The notes under the pieces: model-generated
Database searches by the model: none
What the model saw: only the letters and a program-made list of their open reading frames with translations
Told to the model about the DNA's origin: nothing
NCBI RefSeq assembly: GCF_003063505.1
Contig: NZ_NERW01000001.1
Coordinates: 364,501 to 428,500 of the forward strand
DNA from: Limnohabitans sp. T6-20
GTDB lineage: Bacteria > Pseudomonadota > Gammaproteobacteria > Burkholderiales > Burkholderiaceae_C
Length of the DNA stretch: 64,000 nt
Direction of reading: 5' to 3'
Program-made: the position numbers and the translations under genes
Shown here: positions 1 through 8,237 of the stretch, one piece after another
Layout: each line of letters starts with the position of its first letter
How positions within the stretch are numbered: the stretch's first letter is position 1

Positions 1-317
1 GGCATCACGTTCATGGCGTTGAGGTAGGGGTCGAGGAATTTCTCGACCTTCGGAAACGCCACAAACAGCAGGCCCACAGCCATGGCCGCCGAGCTGCCTA
101 GGGCAAACGAAATCAGCGTGCCCGCCATGGTCCATCCCAGGTCGGTCCAGAGCTTGCCCGTGGCGATGTTGTTCCACAAAAATTTAATGACGCCGCTGGG
201 CTGGCCGACAAAGGTCGGGTCGAGCCACCGGTTGACAGTCAACCACTCGCCCAGCGCCAGCAGCACGGCGATGAACACGATGTGGGCACCGCCCCAGCGC
301 AATGTGTCAGCCTTCAT
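1..317 (-). CDS. ABC transporter permease, NitT/TauT type (partial)
   Basis: This is the N-terminal ~105 residues of an inner-membrane permease; the rest lies beyond the left edge of the window. The ATG at 317 gives MKADTLRWGGAHIVFIAVLL, followed by a helix, a typical periplasmic stretch (LDPTFVGQPSGVIKFLW), and the start of a second membrane segment (WTMAGTLISFALGSSAAMAV). The VGQPSGV and FPKVEKFLDPYLNAMNVMP stretches match the TauC/SsuC/NrtB family. It overlaps the end of the ATPase gene by 11 bases, so the two are translationally coupled. Substrate unknown; nitrate, sulfonate, thiamine-precursor and aromatic transporters all share this architecture. Confidence 0.85.
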   Translation of the reverse strand, partial: MKADTLRWGGAHIVFIAVLLALGEWLTVNRWLDPTFVGQPSGVIKFLWNNIATGKLWTDLGWTMAGTLISFALGSSAAMAVGLLFVAFPKVEKFLDPYLNAMNVM

Positions 318-1107
318 GTTTGCTCCAGCCAGATTCGAGGTGCGACCACAGCTGCGCATACAGCTCGTGGAAATGGGGGTCTTTTTGCAGCTCGCGAATG
401 GAGCGCGGGCGGGGCAGATCGATGGTGATGTCGGCCACGATGCGACCGGGCCGCGAGGTCATGACGACCACACGGTCGGACACGGCCACCGCTTCGGACA
501 GGTCGTGTGTGACGAACAACACCGATTGTTTGTGTTGCTGACACAGGCGCAGCAACAGGTCTTCAAGTTGCAGCTTGGTTTGTGCATCCAGCGCACCAAA
601 AGGCTCGTCCATCAGGAGCAGCGGCGAGCCCATGGCGAAGGTGCGGGCCAAGGCCACGCGCTGGCGCATGCCGTGCGACAAGGCCTTGGGCAAGGCGTTT
701 TCAAAACCCGCCAGACCGACTTCTTGCAGCATGGCGCGAGCACGCTCCTCGGCCTGGGCACGCGGCACACCGCGCACTTCCATGCCAAACATGGCGTTGC
801 CCAAAGCGGTTTTCCAGGGCATCAGGCTGTCGCGGGCCAGCATGTAGCCCACCTGCGGGTTGCCCTGACGCGGCGCCTGCCCACCCACCTGCAAGCCGCC
901 CTTGCCGGTGTGCGGCACCAGCCCGGCGGCCAGATTCAGAAGCGTGGTTTTGCCACAGCCGCTGGGGCCCACCAGGGAGACAAACTCGCCTTGCCTGACG
1001 TGCAGCGAGACATCGGACAACACCTGGTGGGTGCCGTCAAAGCTCAGGTGCACGCCATCGGCAGCGATGGCCAGGGACGTTGCGCTCAATTCAGGTGCTC
1101 CGCTCAT
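307..1107 (-). CDS. ABC transporter ATP-binding protein, NitT/TauT type
   Basis: This ATPase energises the importer with the neighbouring permease and binding protein. Visible motifs are Walker A (GPSGCGKTTLLNL, about residues 50-62), a signature-like LSHGMRQRVALAR, Walker B with the D-loop (LLLMDEPFGALD), and the switch histidine (VLFVTHDLSEAV). About 266 residues is normal for TauB/SsuB. The open frame can start at a TTG at 1119, but the ATG at 1107 (MSGAPELSATS) is the better start. The signature has SHG where SGG is usual, a common variant in this family. It lies between the binding-protein gene (gap ~35 bp) and the permease, forming an SBP-ATPase-permease operon. Confidence 0.9.
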   Translation of the reverse strand: MSGAPELSATSLAIAADGVHLSFDGTHQVLSDVSLHVRQGEFVSLVGPSGCGKTTLLNLAAGLVPHTGKGGLQVGGQAPRQGNPQVGYMLARDSLMPWKTALGNAMFGMEVRGVPRAQAEERARAMLQEVGLAGFENALPKALSHGMRQRVALARTFAMGSPLLLMDEPFGALDAQTKLQLEDLLLRLCQQHKQSVLFVTHDLSEAVAVSDRVVVMTSRPGRIVADITIDLPRPRSIRELQKDPHFHELYAQLWSHLESGWSKHEG

Positions 1108-1142
1108 GCAAACAGTCAATCGTTCAGGTTCGCGTACTGTGA

Positions 1143-2147
1143 TCAGCGCAGGCCCAGGATCTTGCTGGTGTCAAAGCTCCTGTCGATCTGCTTGGTGTTG
1201 AACAGGTAATCGGCCGCGTGCTGCAAAGCTTTGGGGTCCAGCGAGAACTTGGAACCGCCAATCGAGTTGCGCAACGAGGCCTCGACCGCTGCGGCACCCG
1301 CAGGGCCTTCGATCTTGAAGGTGTCGTTGATGACCTTGAGCACGGCCGCAAAGTTGGCGGGGTTCTGAATGAAGGCTTCAGACTCGCGCATGGCTTTGGC
1401 AAAAGCGTCCAGCGTGGCGCTGTTCTTTTGCGCAAAGTCACCCCGCACCGTCATCGGGCCAGAGGCACCGTTGAGCTGCGTGATCTCCTTGGGGCCTTCG
1501 CCTTTGCGGGGGTCCACGATCACTCGGCACACTTTCATGGCCGCGCAAAAACCGTCCATGGGGGCGAACAGCATCACGGCATCGATTTGCTTGTTGGCAA
1601 TGGCGGGCAAGGCGGTGTTGGGCGCGCCCACAGGCACGATGGTCACGTCGCTGCCCGACAGGCCAGCACCCTTGAGCATGTCGAGCAACTGGAATTCAGC
1701 GCCGGAGCCACGGGCGGTCACACCAATCTTCTTGCCCTTGAGGTCTGCCATCACGGCGGGGTAGCCTTTGGCGGCGTTGGGCGTCTCGGTGTGGGCACCG
1801 GCCATCAAAAAGAAGATGTTGTCGCGTGCAGCGTTGCCAATGATCTTGAGGTCAGCGCCTTTGTTGGCAGCCTGAATCACCACTTCAGAGGGTCCAAACG
1901 CGACGTCAATGTCGCCGGCCATCAGGGTCTGGATGCCCAATGGGCCTGCGGGGATGGTCTTGAGCTCGCACTTGAGGCCGTTCTTTTCGCAGTAACCGTT
2001 GGCCGCGGCCACGCGAACAATCATGTTGCCCAGGCCCGGATAGTCCTGGATGCGCAAGGTTTGGGTTTGCGCCATGGCGCTGGCACCCAGGGTCAGAGCG
2101 ATGGCGCCGAGGGTTGTGCGCACAAATGCAGGGGCAGAAAATTTCAT
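1143..2147 (-). CDS. ABC transporter substrate-binding protein, NMT1/TauA-like
   Basis: This is the periplasmic solute-binding protein of the importer encoded downstream. An N-terminal signal peptide (MKFSAPAFVRTTLGAIALTL, cleavage likely after ASAMA) leads into a type II binding fold typical of NMT1/THI5-like proteins. Typical features are the early loop GLGNMIVRVAAANGYCEKNG, the IQTLMAGDIDVAFGPSE segment and the LKGKKIGVTARGSGAEF segment. At 334 residues it is full length. The ATG at 2147 has a GGAG ribosome site 6-7 bases upstream. The first gene of the three-gene operon, it is divergent from a Crp/Fnr-type regulator. Ligand cannot be told from sequence. Confidence 0.85.
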   Translation of the reverse strand: MKFSAPAFVRTTLGAIALTLGASAMAQTQTLRIQDYPGLGNMIVRVAAANGYCEKNGLKCELKTIPAGPLGIQTLMAGDIDVAFGPSEVVIQAANKGADLKIIGNAARDNIFFLMAGAHTETPNAAKGYPAVMADLKGKKIGVTARGSGAEFQLLDMLKGAGLSGSDVTIVPVGAPNTALPAIANKQIDAVMLFAPMDGFCAAMKVCRVIVDPRKGEGPKEITQLNGASGPMTVRGDFAQKNSATLDAFAKAMRESEAFIQNPANFAAVLKVINDTFKIEGPAGAAAVEASLRNSIGGSKFSLDPKALQHAADYLFNTKQIDRSFDTSKILGLR

Positions 2148-2175
2148 GTCGTCTCCAAGGGTGTAGGTTCAGCGC

Positions 2176-2189
2176 TTGATCAAGGTCAA
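2176..2189. promoter_or_regulatory. FNR/CRP-like operator candidate
   Basis: The stretch TTGATcaagGTCAA matches the FNR-type consensus TTGAT-N4-ATCAA in all but one position. It lies 29 bases upstream of the binding-protein gene on the minus strand and 127 bases upstream of the divergent Crp/Fnr-family gene. It could serve either direction. The assignment rests on one site and the divergent layout only. Confidence 0.4.
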
Positions 2190-2315
2190 GTTCGGTGGGA
2201 CTGATTTAAAAGCCCAAGGAAACGGCAAACTGTTTCTGAGGTGACAATTTAAGGGAAAGCACTCAAAATGAGTTCCCCATTGACCCATTCGTCCTGACCA
2301 CGCACCACTACAGCC

Positions 2316-3026
2316 ATGAATTCAACACGCCTTCACACCCGAGGATTGGCCTTCAAAAACATGGATGTGGACACCCTGTCCCACACCTGGGCAGCCAACT
2401 CCGCCTTGACACAACGCTCGGCCGCTGCCTTGCAAGGCATCGGCGTGCAGCGCCGCTGGCAAGAGGGGCAAGTGGTGCTCAGCCGAGGGCAATCCATCTC
2501 CACCGCGCTGTTGCTCATGAAAGGGCGCTTGCGGGTGAGCGTGACCACACCCGAAGGCGAGGAGCAATTGCTGCGCTGGATGTTGCCCGGTGAGATTTCA
2601 GGCTTGAGTTCGGTGTTTGCCGAAACCACCTACCCGGCCGATTTGGTTTCGGCAGGCCCAAGCCAAGTGCTGCACATTGAGCGTGCCAAATTGCTCGACC
2701 TGATCCGCCAGGACGCGACTGTCGCGGTCGATCTGCTACGCATCCTGGGTCTGAGGATCAACCAGCTTTTTGACACCCTGGCCGACCAGGGCATGCACAC
2801 GCTGGAGCAACGCGTGTGGGCCACTTTGGAGCGCATTGCCAAGTTCAACAGCGTGCAAGTGGCTGATGGGGTGCAGCTGCGCGTGAGCCAATCGGACCTG
2901 GCGCAAGCCGCCATGGCCTCGCGCCAACGCGTCAACCAGCAGCTGCAACGCTTTCAGGACAAAGGCCTGATCCGGCTGGGCTACCGCAACATCGTGCTGC
3001 TGCGGCCAACCAGCCCCAAGGCTTGA
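2316..3026 (+). CDS. Crp/Fnr family transcriptional regulator
   Basis: A cytoplasmic regulator with an N-terminal cyclic-nucleotide-binding-type beta-roll (roughly residues 45-130, with EGQVVLSRGQSISTALLLMK), a dimerisation helix (around RILGLRINQLFDTLADQG), and a C-terminal winged helix whose recognition region is LAQAAMASRQRVNQQLQRF. The N-terminal cysteine cluster that holds the 4Fe-4S centre of true FNR is absent, so oxygen sensing by that route is unlikely. A second ATG at 2361 is an equally plausible start; neither has a strong ribosome site. The gene is divergent from the ABC importer and a FNR-like box lies between them, suggesting control of that operon. Its stop codon abuts the stop of the convergent dehydrogenase gene with no gap. 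Confidence 0.88.
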   Translation: MNSTRLHTRGLAFKNMDVDTLSHTWAANSALTQRSAAALQGIGVQRRWQEGQVVLSRGQSISTALLLMKGRLRVSVTTPEGEEQLLRWMLPGEISGLSSVFAETTYPADLVSAGPSQVLHIERAKLLDLIRQDATVAVDLLRILGLRINQLFDTLADQGMHTLEQRVWATLERIAKFNSVQVADGVQLRVSQSDLAQAAMASRQRVNQQLQRFQDKGLIRLGYRNIVLLRPTSPKA

Positions 3027-3875
3027 TCAGTAGGTGTAAACGCCCTGACCCGTCTTGCGGCCCAAACGCCCCGCAGCCACCATTTCTTTGAGCAAAGGGC
3101 TGGGGCGGTATTTGCTATCGCCGAATTCCTTGAGGTAAACCTCCATCACGGCCAGGCACACGTCCAGACCGATCATGTCGGCCAACGCCAGTGGGCCAAT
3201 GGGCTGGTTGCAGCCGAGCTTCATGCCCGCGTCGATGGCTTCGGGTTCGGCCAGGCCTTCGCCCAGCACGAAGAAGGCTTCGTTGATCATGGGCACCAAA
3301 ATGCGGTTGACCACAAAGCCGGGGGCGTTCTTGACGGTGATGGGGGTCTTGCCCAGCGCCAGTGCCATGTCGTGCACGGCGTCGTGCGTGGCGTCGCTGG
3401 TCTGCAGGCCACGGATGATTTCGACAAGCGCCATCATGGGCACGGGGTTGAAGAAGTGCATGCCGATGAAGCGATCAGCGCGCTGCGTGGCGGCGGCCAG
3501 CTGGGTGATCGAGATCGACGAGGTGTTGGACGCAATGATCACGTTGGGGGCCAACATGCCGTCGAGCTGCTTCAAGATCTTGACCTTGAGTTCGTGGTTT
3601 TCGGTAGCGGCTTCGATGACGAGCTGGGCACCCTTGAGATCGTCGTAGCTTGAACTGCCTTTGATGCGGCCCAACGCTGCGGCCTTGTCGGCTTCGCTGA
3701 TTTTTTCTTTCTTGACCAGGCGGTCCAGGCTGCTGGCCACGGTGGCCACGCCTTTGGCCACGGCCGCGTCCGAAATGTCCACCATCACGACCTGGATGCC
3801 AGAGACGGCGCACGCCTGTGCAATGCCATTGCCCATGGTGCCTGCGCCGATGATGCCTACGGTTTGGATGCTCAT
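3027..3875 (-). CDS. hbd: 3-hydroxybutyryl-CoA dehydrogenase
   Basis: NAD(P)-dependent oxidation of (S)-3-hydroxyacyl-CoA to 3-ketoacyl-CoA, in butyrate/PHB-linked or aromatic catabolism. The N-terminal Rossmann fingerprint VGIIGAGTMGNGIAQ is perfect. The catalytic region FIGMHFFNPVPMMALVEII carries the family histidine, and NAPGFVVNRILVPMINEA and GLDVCLAVMEVYLKEFGD mark the C-terminal dimerisation domain. I chose the ATG at 3875 (MSIQTVGIIG) because AAGGA sits 9 bases upstream; longer starts at 3884 and 3908 are less likely. About 282 residues matches the stand-alone Hbd/PaaH/MmgB family rather than the large FadB fusion. It ends tail to tail with the Crp/Fnr gene. Confidence 0.93.
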   Translation of the reverse strand: MSIQTVGIIGAGTMGNGIAQACAVSGIQVVMVDISDAAVAKGVATVASSLDRLVKKEKISEADKAAALGRIKGSSSYDDLKGAQLVIEAATENHELKVKILKQLDGMLAPNVIIASNTSSISITQLAAATQRADRFIGMHFFNPVPMMALVEIIRGLQTSDATHDAVHDMALALGKTPITVKNAPGFVVNRILVPMINEAFFVLGEGLAEPEAIDAGMKLGCNQPIGPLALADMIGLDVCLAVMEVYLKEFGDSKYRPSPLLKEMVAAGRLGRKTGQGVYTY

Positions 3876-4008
3876 GCTCTTCATTCCTTCAAAGTGGGTG
3901 GGACTCAAAAAGGAATGATCTTAACGGGACTGAACAAGGGTTTGACTGACAAATCGGTCAAGCTGGGGCAGCCGGACGCCAGAAAAACCGGTCTGGAGGA
4001 AACCCCTT

Positions 4009-6174
4009 TCAGAACCGGCGCTGAGCCTCCAAGCCCAGCAAGAGCTTGCGCCCCGCACCCGGCTCAAAGAAGCGGCCGTTGCCGTCGTTGACGATCACCG
4101 ACCCTGCGTGTTTGCGGTCGCTCAGGTTGTCTACCCGGATGAATTCGCGCAAGGTCCAATCGCCATGGTCTTGCTTGAACTGGACAGCCAAATTGAACAA
4201 GGTGTGGCTCGCCGCAAAATCCGTGTTCAGGTCGTTGACTGCCACTCGGCCCACATGACGCGCCTCCAACGTCAAGCGACTGCCCGCCCAACCCATGTCC
4301 CAAGCAGCCTGCACAAACAACTGATGCTCTGGCAGGCCAGGAATGCGGTTGCCCGCAGGCACTTGCACTTGCGGGTTTGCATTGGGGCAACCCGTGGTGG
4401 TACAGGTCATGAAGGCATCCCTGTAATGGGCGCGCAGCCAAGTGTAAGCGGCGGTCCATCCGACTGCGCCCATGCGCGTCTGTCCCGACAACTCCAGGCC
4501 CTGACGGAGCGTACGCCCGGCATTCTGGAACGTGGTGCGGCCACCCGTGTTGTTTTGCACCACGATTTCGTCGTCGGTGCGGATCTCAAAGGCGGTGGCA
4601 CTCCACTGGGTGCGTTCGGCCCGCCCGCGCAGACCGAGCTCAGCACTGGTGCTGCGTGCAGCGTTCAACGAGGTGTTGAAGCCCGACACCCCACCGCTGC
4701 GGTAGGCGACTTCGTTGAGCGTCGGGATTTCGTAGCCCTTGCCGATGCTGGCGAAAGCCTGCAAGGACGGGTTCAGTTGCAAGCGCGCACCCAGCACTGG
4801 CAAGGTGGCTTTGTAGCGCTTGCTGCCGCTGTCGTCCTTGTTGTTGCCGACGATGTAACTGTCCTTGGATTCGTATTCCGTGCGGGTCTGGCGCACCCCA
4901 CCCATAAGCGTGAGGTCTTGCGTACGCCACTCGGCATGCAGATAGGGATCCAGTGTTTCGGCGCGGTTGACCTCGTCACGGCGGAGTTTGCCTTGCACAC
5001 CCAGCGTGCTGCCGATGAAGTTTTCATAGCCCTTGCGCTTATCGCTTTGAAAGTCAGAGGCCACACCTGCGCTGAGCGACAGACGACCGCCCTGCCAATC
5101 GCCCTCGTGACGCCAGCGGGCATTCCAGCCCCAATAGTCACGATCCAGATCAATCACGCCACCCGAACTGCCTGCAGGTAGTTGTGCGCCCGTCGCAATC
5201 GATTGGTATTGCACCACCTGGCGCTGGCCGCCATAGCCCATCAACTCCAGCTTGTGGCCGTTGCCCAGCGCTTGCTCAAAGGCCAGGCCCAATTGGGTTT
5301 GAGCCACCGACTTGCGGGTGTTAAATGTCAATGCCGATGACGTGGTTTGCTCGGGATTGTCATCGAATTCGCCGCGGCTCAGGCCCTGCGGGTCCAGAGC
5401 AAAGCTGCTGTGCCGGTTGAACACCAGCACGGTGCGACCGCCTTCGTGCTGGCGCGAGAGTTTCAAATTGGCCGTCGTGCGGTCAGCGGCAGACTGGGGC
5501 CTCGTTCCGTCGGTTTCAAACCGGCTCAGATCGACGACATAAGACCAACCGGGCTCTTGGGCCGTGCCGGTTTGGCCTGTGGCCTGGGTGGACAAGCGCC
5601 ACAATCCGTCCGAGCCTGCCACCAGCCCGGTGCGCCACTGCGCAGGCTGCTGGCCGCCTTCGGTGTACAGCAGCAAGGCGCCTCCTGACGACGCGCCATA
5701 CAGCGCCGCCATCGGGCCACGCACCACCTCGACCCGGTCGGCACTGCCCAGCGGGAAGTTGGCCGCCTGGCCCGATCCATCGGGTGCGCTGGCTGGAATG
5801 CCGTCCACAAACAAGCGCACCCCGCGCACGCCAAAGGTGGCTCGTGCCCCGTAGCCTCGCATCGAAATTTGCAAGTCCTGTGCATAGTTTTGTCGGTTGC
5901 GAATGACCAAACCCGGCACACGGCTCAAACTTTCGGACAAGTTGACCTGGGCCTGACCGTCGCGCAGCTCTTCGCCTTCGACGACATCGACCGATGTCGC
6001 GCCTCGCCACAAGCCACCGCTGCCGCGCTCAACGCTCACCACAACAGGCGACAACGCGCCTGAATCAACAGACGCTGCTTGCGGCGGGCTGGATTGGGCT
6101 TGTGCGCTCGAAGCGCAAAGCAAAGCTGCCGCCCAAACAACGGGGCGCAAAACAAGAGGGAATGGGGCGGTCAC
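4009..6174 (-). CDS. pqqU: TonB-dependent outer-membrane receptor, PqqU (YncD)-like
   Basis: A 721-residue outer-membrane TonB-dependent receptor. The signal peptide ends near LLCASSAQAQS, the plug domain follows (about 45-170), and the barrel ends in the aromatic residue of EAQRRF. Several stretches resemble E. coli YncD (PqqU, the reported PQQ receptor) as I remember it: NLSESLSRVPGL followed by NRQNYAQDLQISMRGYG, FVDGIPASAPDGSGQ, GKLRRDEVNRAETLDPYLH, DDEIVVQNNTGGRTTFQNAG and GSVIVNDGNGRFFEPGAGRK. The start is a GTG with AAGG about 8 bases upstream. It lies downstream of a PQQ-type dehydrogenase gene and a cytochrome c gene on the same strand, so uptake of exogenous PQQ is the favoured role. 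A siderophore-type ligand remains possible without alignment. Confidence 0.8.
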   Translation of the reverse strand: MTAPFPLVLRPVVWAAALLCASSAQAQSSPPQAASVDSGALSPVVVSVERGSGGLWRGATSVDVVEGEELRDGQAQVNLSESLSRVPGLVIRNRQNYAQDLQISMRGYGARATFGVRGVRLFVDGIPASAPDGSGQAANFPLGSADRVEVVRGPMAALYGASSGGALLLYTEGGQQPAQWRTGLVAGSDGLWRLSTQATGQTGTAQEPGWSYVVDLSRFETDGTRPQSAADRTTANLKLSRQHEGGRTVLVFNRHSSFALDPQGLSRGEFDDNPEQTTSSALTFNTRKSVAQTQLGLAFEQALGNGHKLELMGYGGQRQVVQYQSIATGAQLPAGSSGGVIDLDRDYWGWNARWRHEGDWQGGRLSLSAGVASDFQSDKRKGYENFIGSTLGVQGKLRRDEVNRAETLDPYLHAEWRTQDLTLMGGVRQTRTEYESKDSYIVGNNKDDSGSKRYKATLPVLGARLQLNPSLQAFASIGKGYEIPTLNEVAYRSGGVSGFNTSLNAARSTSAELGLRGRAERTQWSATAFEIRTDDEIVVQNNTGGRTTFQNAGRTLRQGLELSGQTRMGAVGWTAAYTWLRAHYRDAFMTCTTTGCPNANPQVQVPAGNRIPGLPEHQLFVQAAWDMGWAGSRLTLEARHVGRVAVNDLNTDFAASHTLFNLAVQFKQDHGDWTLREFIRVDNLSDRKHAGSVIVNDGNGRFFEPGAGRKLLLGLEAQRRF

Positions 6175-6229
6175 AGGGCTGGCCTTGAAAAATCAGTGTG
6201 TGGCGTTATGCCGAAACAAAAATGTCGAC

Positions 6230-6574
6230 TCAACGAGGTTGTCCGACTTCGATGGGAATAGACGCATACCAAGCCGCCAGGTTTTCAATTTCCTTGTCAG
6301 TCAGTGGCTTGGCCATCACCGCCATCACCTCGTTGGCGCGTTTGCCACTGCGGTACTGTTTGAGTTGCTCTTCAATGTAGATGGCGGGCTGCCCCGCCAG
6401 GTGTGGGGCATTGGGTATGGTGGAAAAACCCAATGCACCGTGACAAGTGGCGCACATGCCGGCTTTGACTTGCCCCGCCTTGGGGTCCGCTGCCTGCGCT
6501 TGAGGGAACATCGCGGCCAACATCGCCACAGTGCTCCCCAAGGCCTGAACGCGCCATGATTTAGCTGAAAACAT
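6230..6574 (-). CDS. Small periplasmic cytochrome c (class I)
   Basis: A 114-residue secreted monohaem cytochrome. The signal peptide ends near FPQAQA; the haem site is CATCHG at residues 41-46 (two cysteines and the proximal histidine). A downstream methionine, probably in NEVMAVMAKPLTDKEI, is the sixth ligand, as in c4/c5/c553-type cytochromes. I chose the ATG at 6574 because AAAGG lies just upstream and a clean signal peptide follows; a longer frame from 6634 would run through a terminator hairpin. It lies between a periplasmic quinoprotein dehydrogenase gene and a receptor gene, so it probably takes electrons from that dehydrogenase and passes them to the respiratory chain. Confidence 0.9.
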   Translation of the reverse strand: MFSAKSWRVQALGSTVAMLAAMFPQAQAADPKAGQVKAGMCATCHGALGFSTIPNAPHLAGQPAIYIEEQLKQYRSGKRANEVMAVMAKPLTDKEIENLAAWYASIPIEVGQPR

Positions 6575-6594
6575 CTTGAACCTTTTTTTACTTG

Positions 6595-6622
6595 AAAAAG
6601 GCACCCGCCATGAGCGGGTGCC
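6595..6622 (-). terminator. Rho-independent terminator after the dehydrogenase gene
   Basis: A 9-bp perfect stem (GGCACCCGC / GCGGGTGCC, loop of five) lies at 6600-6622, and on the minus strand it is followed at once by five T residues. It sits 16 bases after the dehydrogenase stop and 20 bases before the cytochrome c start, so downstream genes depend on read-through or a very short promoter. Confidence 0.75.
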
Positions 6623-6638
6623 TTCATCGATCACACCA

Positions 6639-7922
6639 TCAGTTGCCGTAGGTCACGCGATAAATCGCACCTGCGTAGTCATCCGAAATCAGGATCGAAC
6701 CATCCTTCATGACTGCCACATCGACCGGGCGGCCCAGGTAGGTGCCTGTCTCGGGGTTCAGCCAGCCTTCGGCAAACACCTCAGACTTGTCGGCCGTGCC
6801 ATCGGCCTTCAGCGACACGAAGTTGATGAGTGCACCACTGGCGGGGCTGCGGTTCCAGGAGCCGTGCGAAGCGACAAAAATGCCGCCACGGTATTTCGCA
6901 GGGAACTGCTTGCCCGTGTAAAAGGTCATGCCCAACTGAGCCTGGTGCGCAGGGAACTCGACTTGGGGGAAGACCGCATTGGCGGGCTCTTTCATGTCCT
7001 TCAAATCAGGCGCCGCGGCCGAGCCAGCCACCTTGAACTTGCCATTCCAGTAGGGGTAGCCGAAATGCTCGCCTTTTTTGGTGGATCGGTTCAACTCACC
7101 GGGTGGGATGTCGTTGCCCAGGCCATCGGTCTGGTTGTCCGTCCACCACAGCGTGCCGTCTTTGGGGTTGAAGTCCTGGCCGACCGAGTTGCGCATGCCG
7201 ATGCTGTAGACCTCGCGGCCGCTGCCGTCAAAGGGGTCCATGCGCACAATGCCGCCGATGCCCAAGCGGTTGAACTCATCGACTTTGTCAGCGGGCTGCA
7301 CGTTGAACGGCTGCCCCAGCGTGACATACAGCTTGTTGTCTGGACCGATGCGGCAAGTGCGCGCACCGTGGTTGTAAGACTCGTGCTCGGTCGGGACCAA
7401 CTTGCCTTGTGGCACCACCTCGATCACCGCGACATCCGGTCCTTCGTAGAAAAACTCTGCTGCCGGGAAGTTGAGCACACGGTTGTGCTCGGCCACGACC
7501 AGGAAGCCGTCCTTGGTCCAACACACGCCGTTGGGCACTTTGAAGTTGAGCGAAGGCGCAAAGGACTTCACCTCATCGGCAATGCCATCGCTGTTGCGGT
7601 CGGTCACGGCCCAAACGGTGGTCTTGCGAGTGCCCACAAACAGCATGTTGGTGGAAGGCGCGACCGCCATGTGCCGCGCATCGGGCACAACGGCAAACAG
7701 GTCAATTTTGAAGCCTTCGGGCAGCTTGATTTTTTTCAGGTTGTTGCGGATCGCATCGGCATTGCGCCCGGTTTGCGGTACCACCGGAATGTTCAGATCG
7801 GTCGTGGCGACCTTCATCTGCTTCATCGTGTTGAGGTTGTCCTTGGAGGCCTGCGCATGCACCCCTGCGGCCAGAGTAGCGGCCAGCAAGGCAGCGCTGA
7901 GTCGGGTCATTTTCACGTTCAT
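6639..7922 (-). CDS. PQQ-dependent sugar/L-sorbosone dehydrogenase family protein
   Basis: A secreted beta-propeller oxidoreductase of the soluble glucose/sorbosone dehydrogenase superfamily, expected to oxidise a sugar or aldehyde in the periplasm with PQQ. The signal peptide is MTRLSAALLAATLAAGVHAQ. The YNHGARTCRIGPDNKLYVTL segment corresponds to the HxxGR...GPDGKLYxTxG motif that holds the catalytic histidine and PQQ-contacting residues of soluble GDH. Repeated propeller strands include NGVCWTKDGFLVVAEHNRVL, GGIFVASHGSWNRSPASG and GRPVDVAVMKDGSILISDDY. The ATG at 7922 is right after AGGAG; an ATG at 7910 has better spacing (12). It heads a same-strand block with cytochrome c and the PqqU-like receptor. 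The substrate is not predictable. Confidence 0.85.
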   Translation of the reverse strand: MNVKMTRLSAALLAATLAAGVHAQASKDNLNTMKQMKVATTDLNIPVVPQTGRNADAIRNNLKKIKLPEGFKIDLFAVVPDARHMAVAPSTNMLFVGTRKTTVWAVTDRNSDGIADEVKSFAPSLNFKVPNGVCWTKDGFLVVAEHNRVLNFPAAEFFYEGPDVAVIEVVPQGKLVPTEHESYNHGARTCRIGPDNKLYVTLGQPFNVQPADKVDEFNRLGIGGIVRMDPFDGSGREVYSIGMRNSVGQDFNPKDGTLWWTDNQTDGLGNDIPPGELNRSTKKGEHFGYPYWNGKFKVAGSAAAPDLKDMKEPANAVFPQVEFPAHQAQLGMTFYTGKQFPAKYRGGIFVASHGSWNRSPASGALINFVSLKADGTADKSEVFAEGWLNPETGTYLGRPVDVAVMKDGSILISDDYAGAIYRVTYGN

Positions 7923-8237
7923 CTCCTGTCGTTGATTTTTGCAATCGATGGTTATTGCCATTGGGAAACTCCGGGAACACCGAAGCTTGGCCTTTTCAAT
8001 TTAGGTCAAAGCCACGGGTATGGGCTTGGTAAAAACCCTCTCAAAAGATGTTTATTTAGTGAAAAATATTTCATGATTTTTTAAATTTATGTATTCATTT
8101 ATGTCGCGCACAGGACTGACAGAAACGAACTCTCGAAAAATTCGCTCTCCTTGGATCAAGGCCATTGGCCTTGCTAAACACCACATTGACAAGATCCGGT
8201 TTTTGGCGTGCGATGATTCCTCCTCACGTATCCCGCC
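7923..8237. other. Divergent intergenic region, AT-rich
   Basis: No gene seen. The region separates the dehydrogenase operon (minus) from the glycosyltransferase gene (plus) and must hold both promoters. Around 8050-8100 it is strikingly AT-rich (gaaaaatatttcatgatttt). A 15-base palindrome AAGGCCATTGGCCTT lies at 8158-8172, about 66 bases upstream of the glycosyltransferase start, and could be an operator. Confidence 0.5.
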
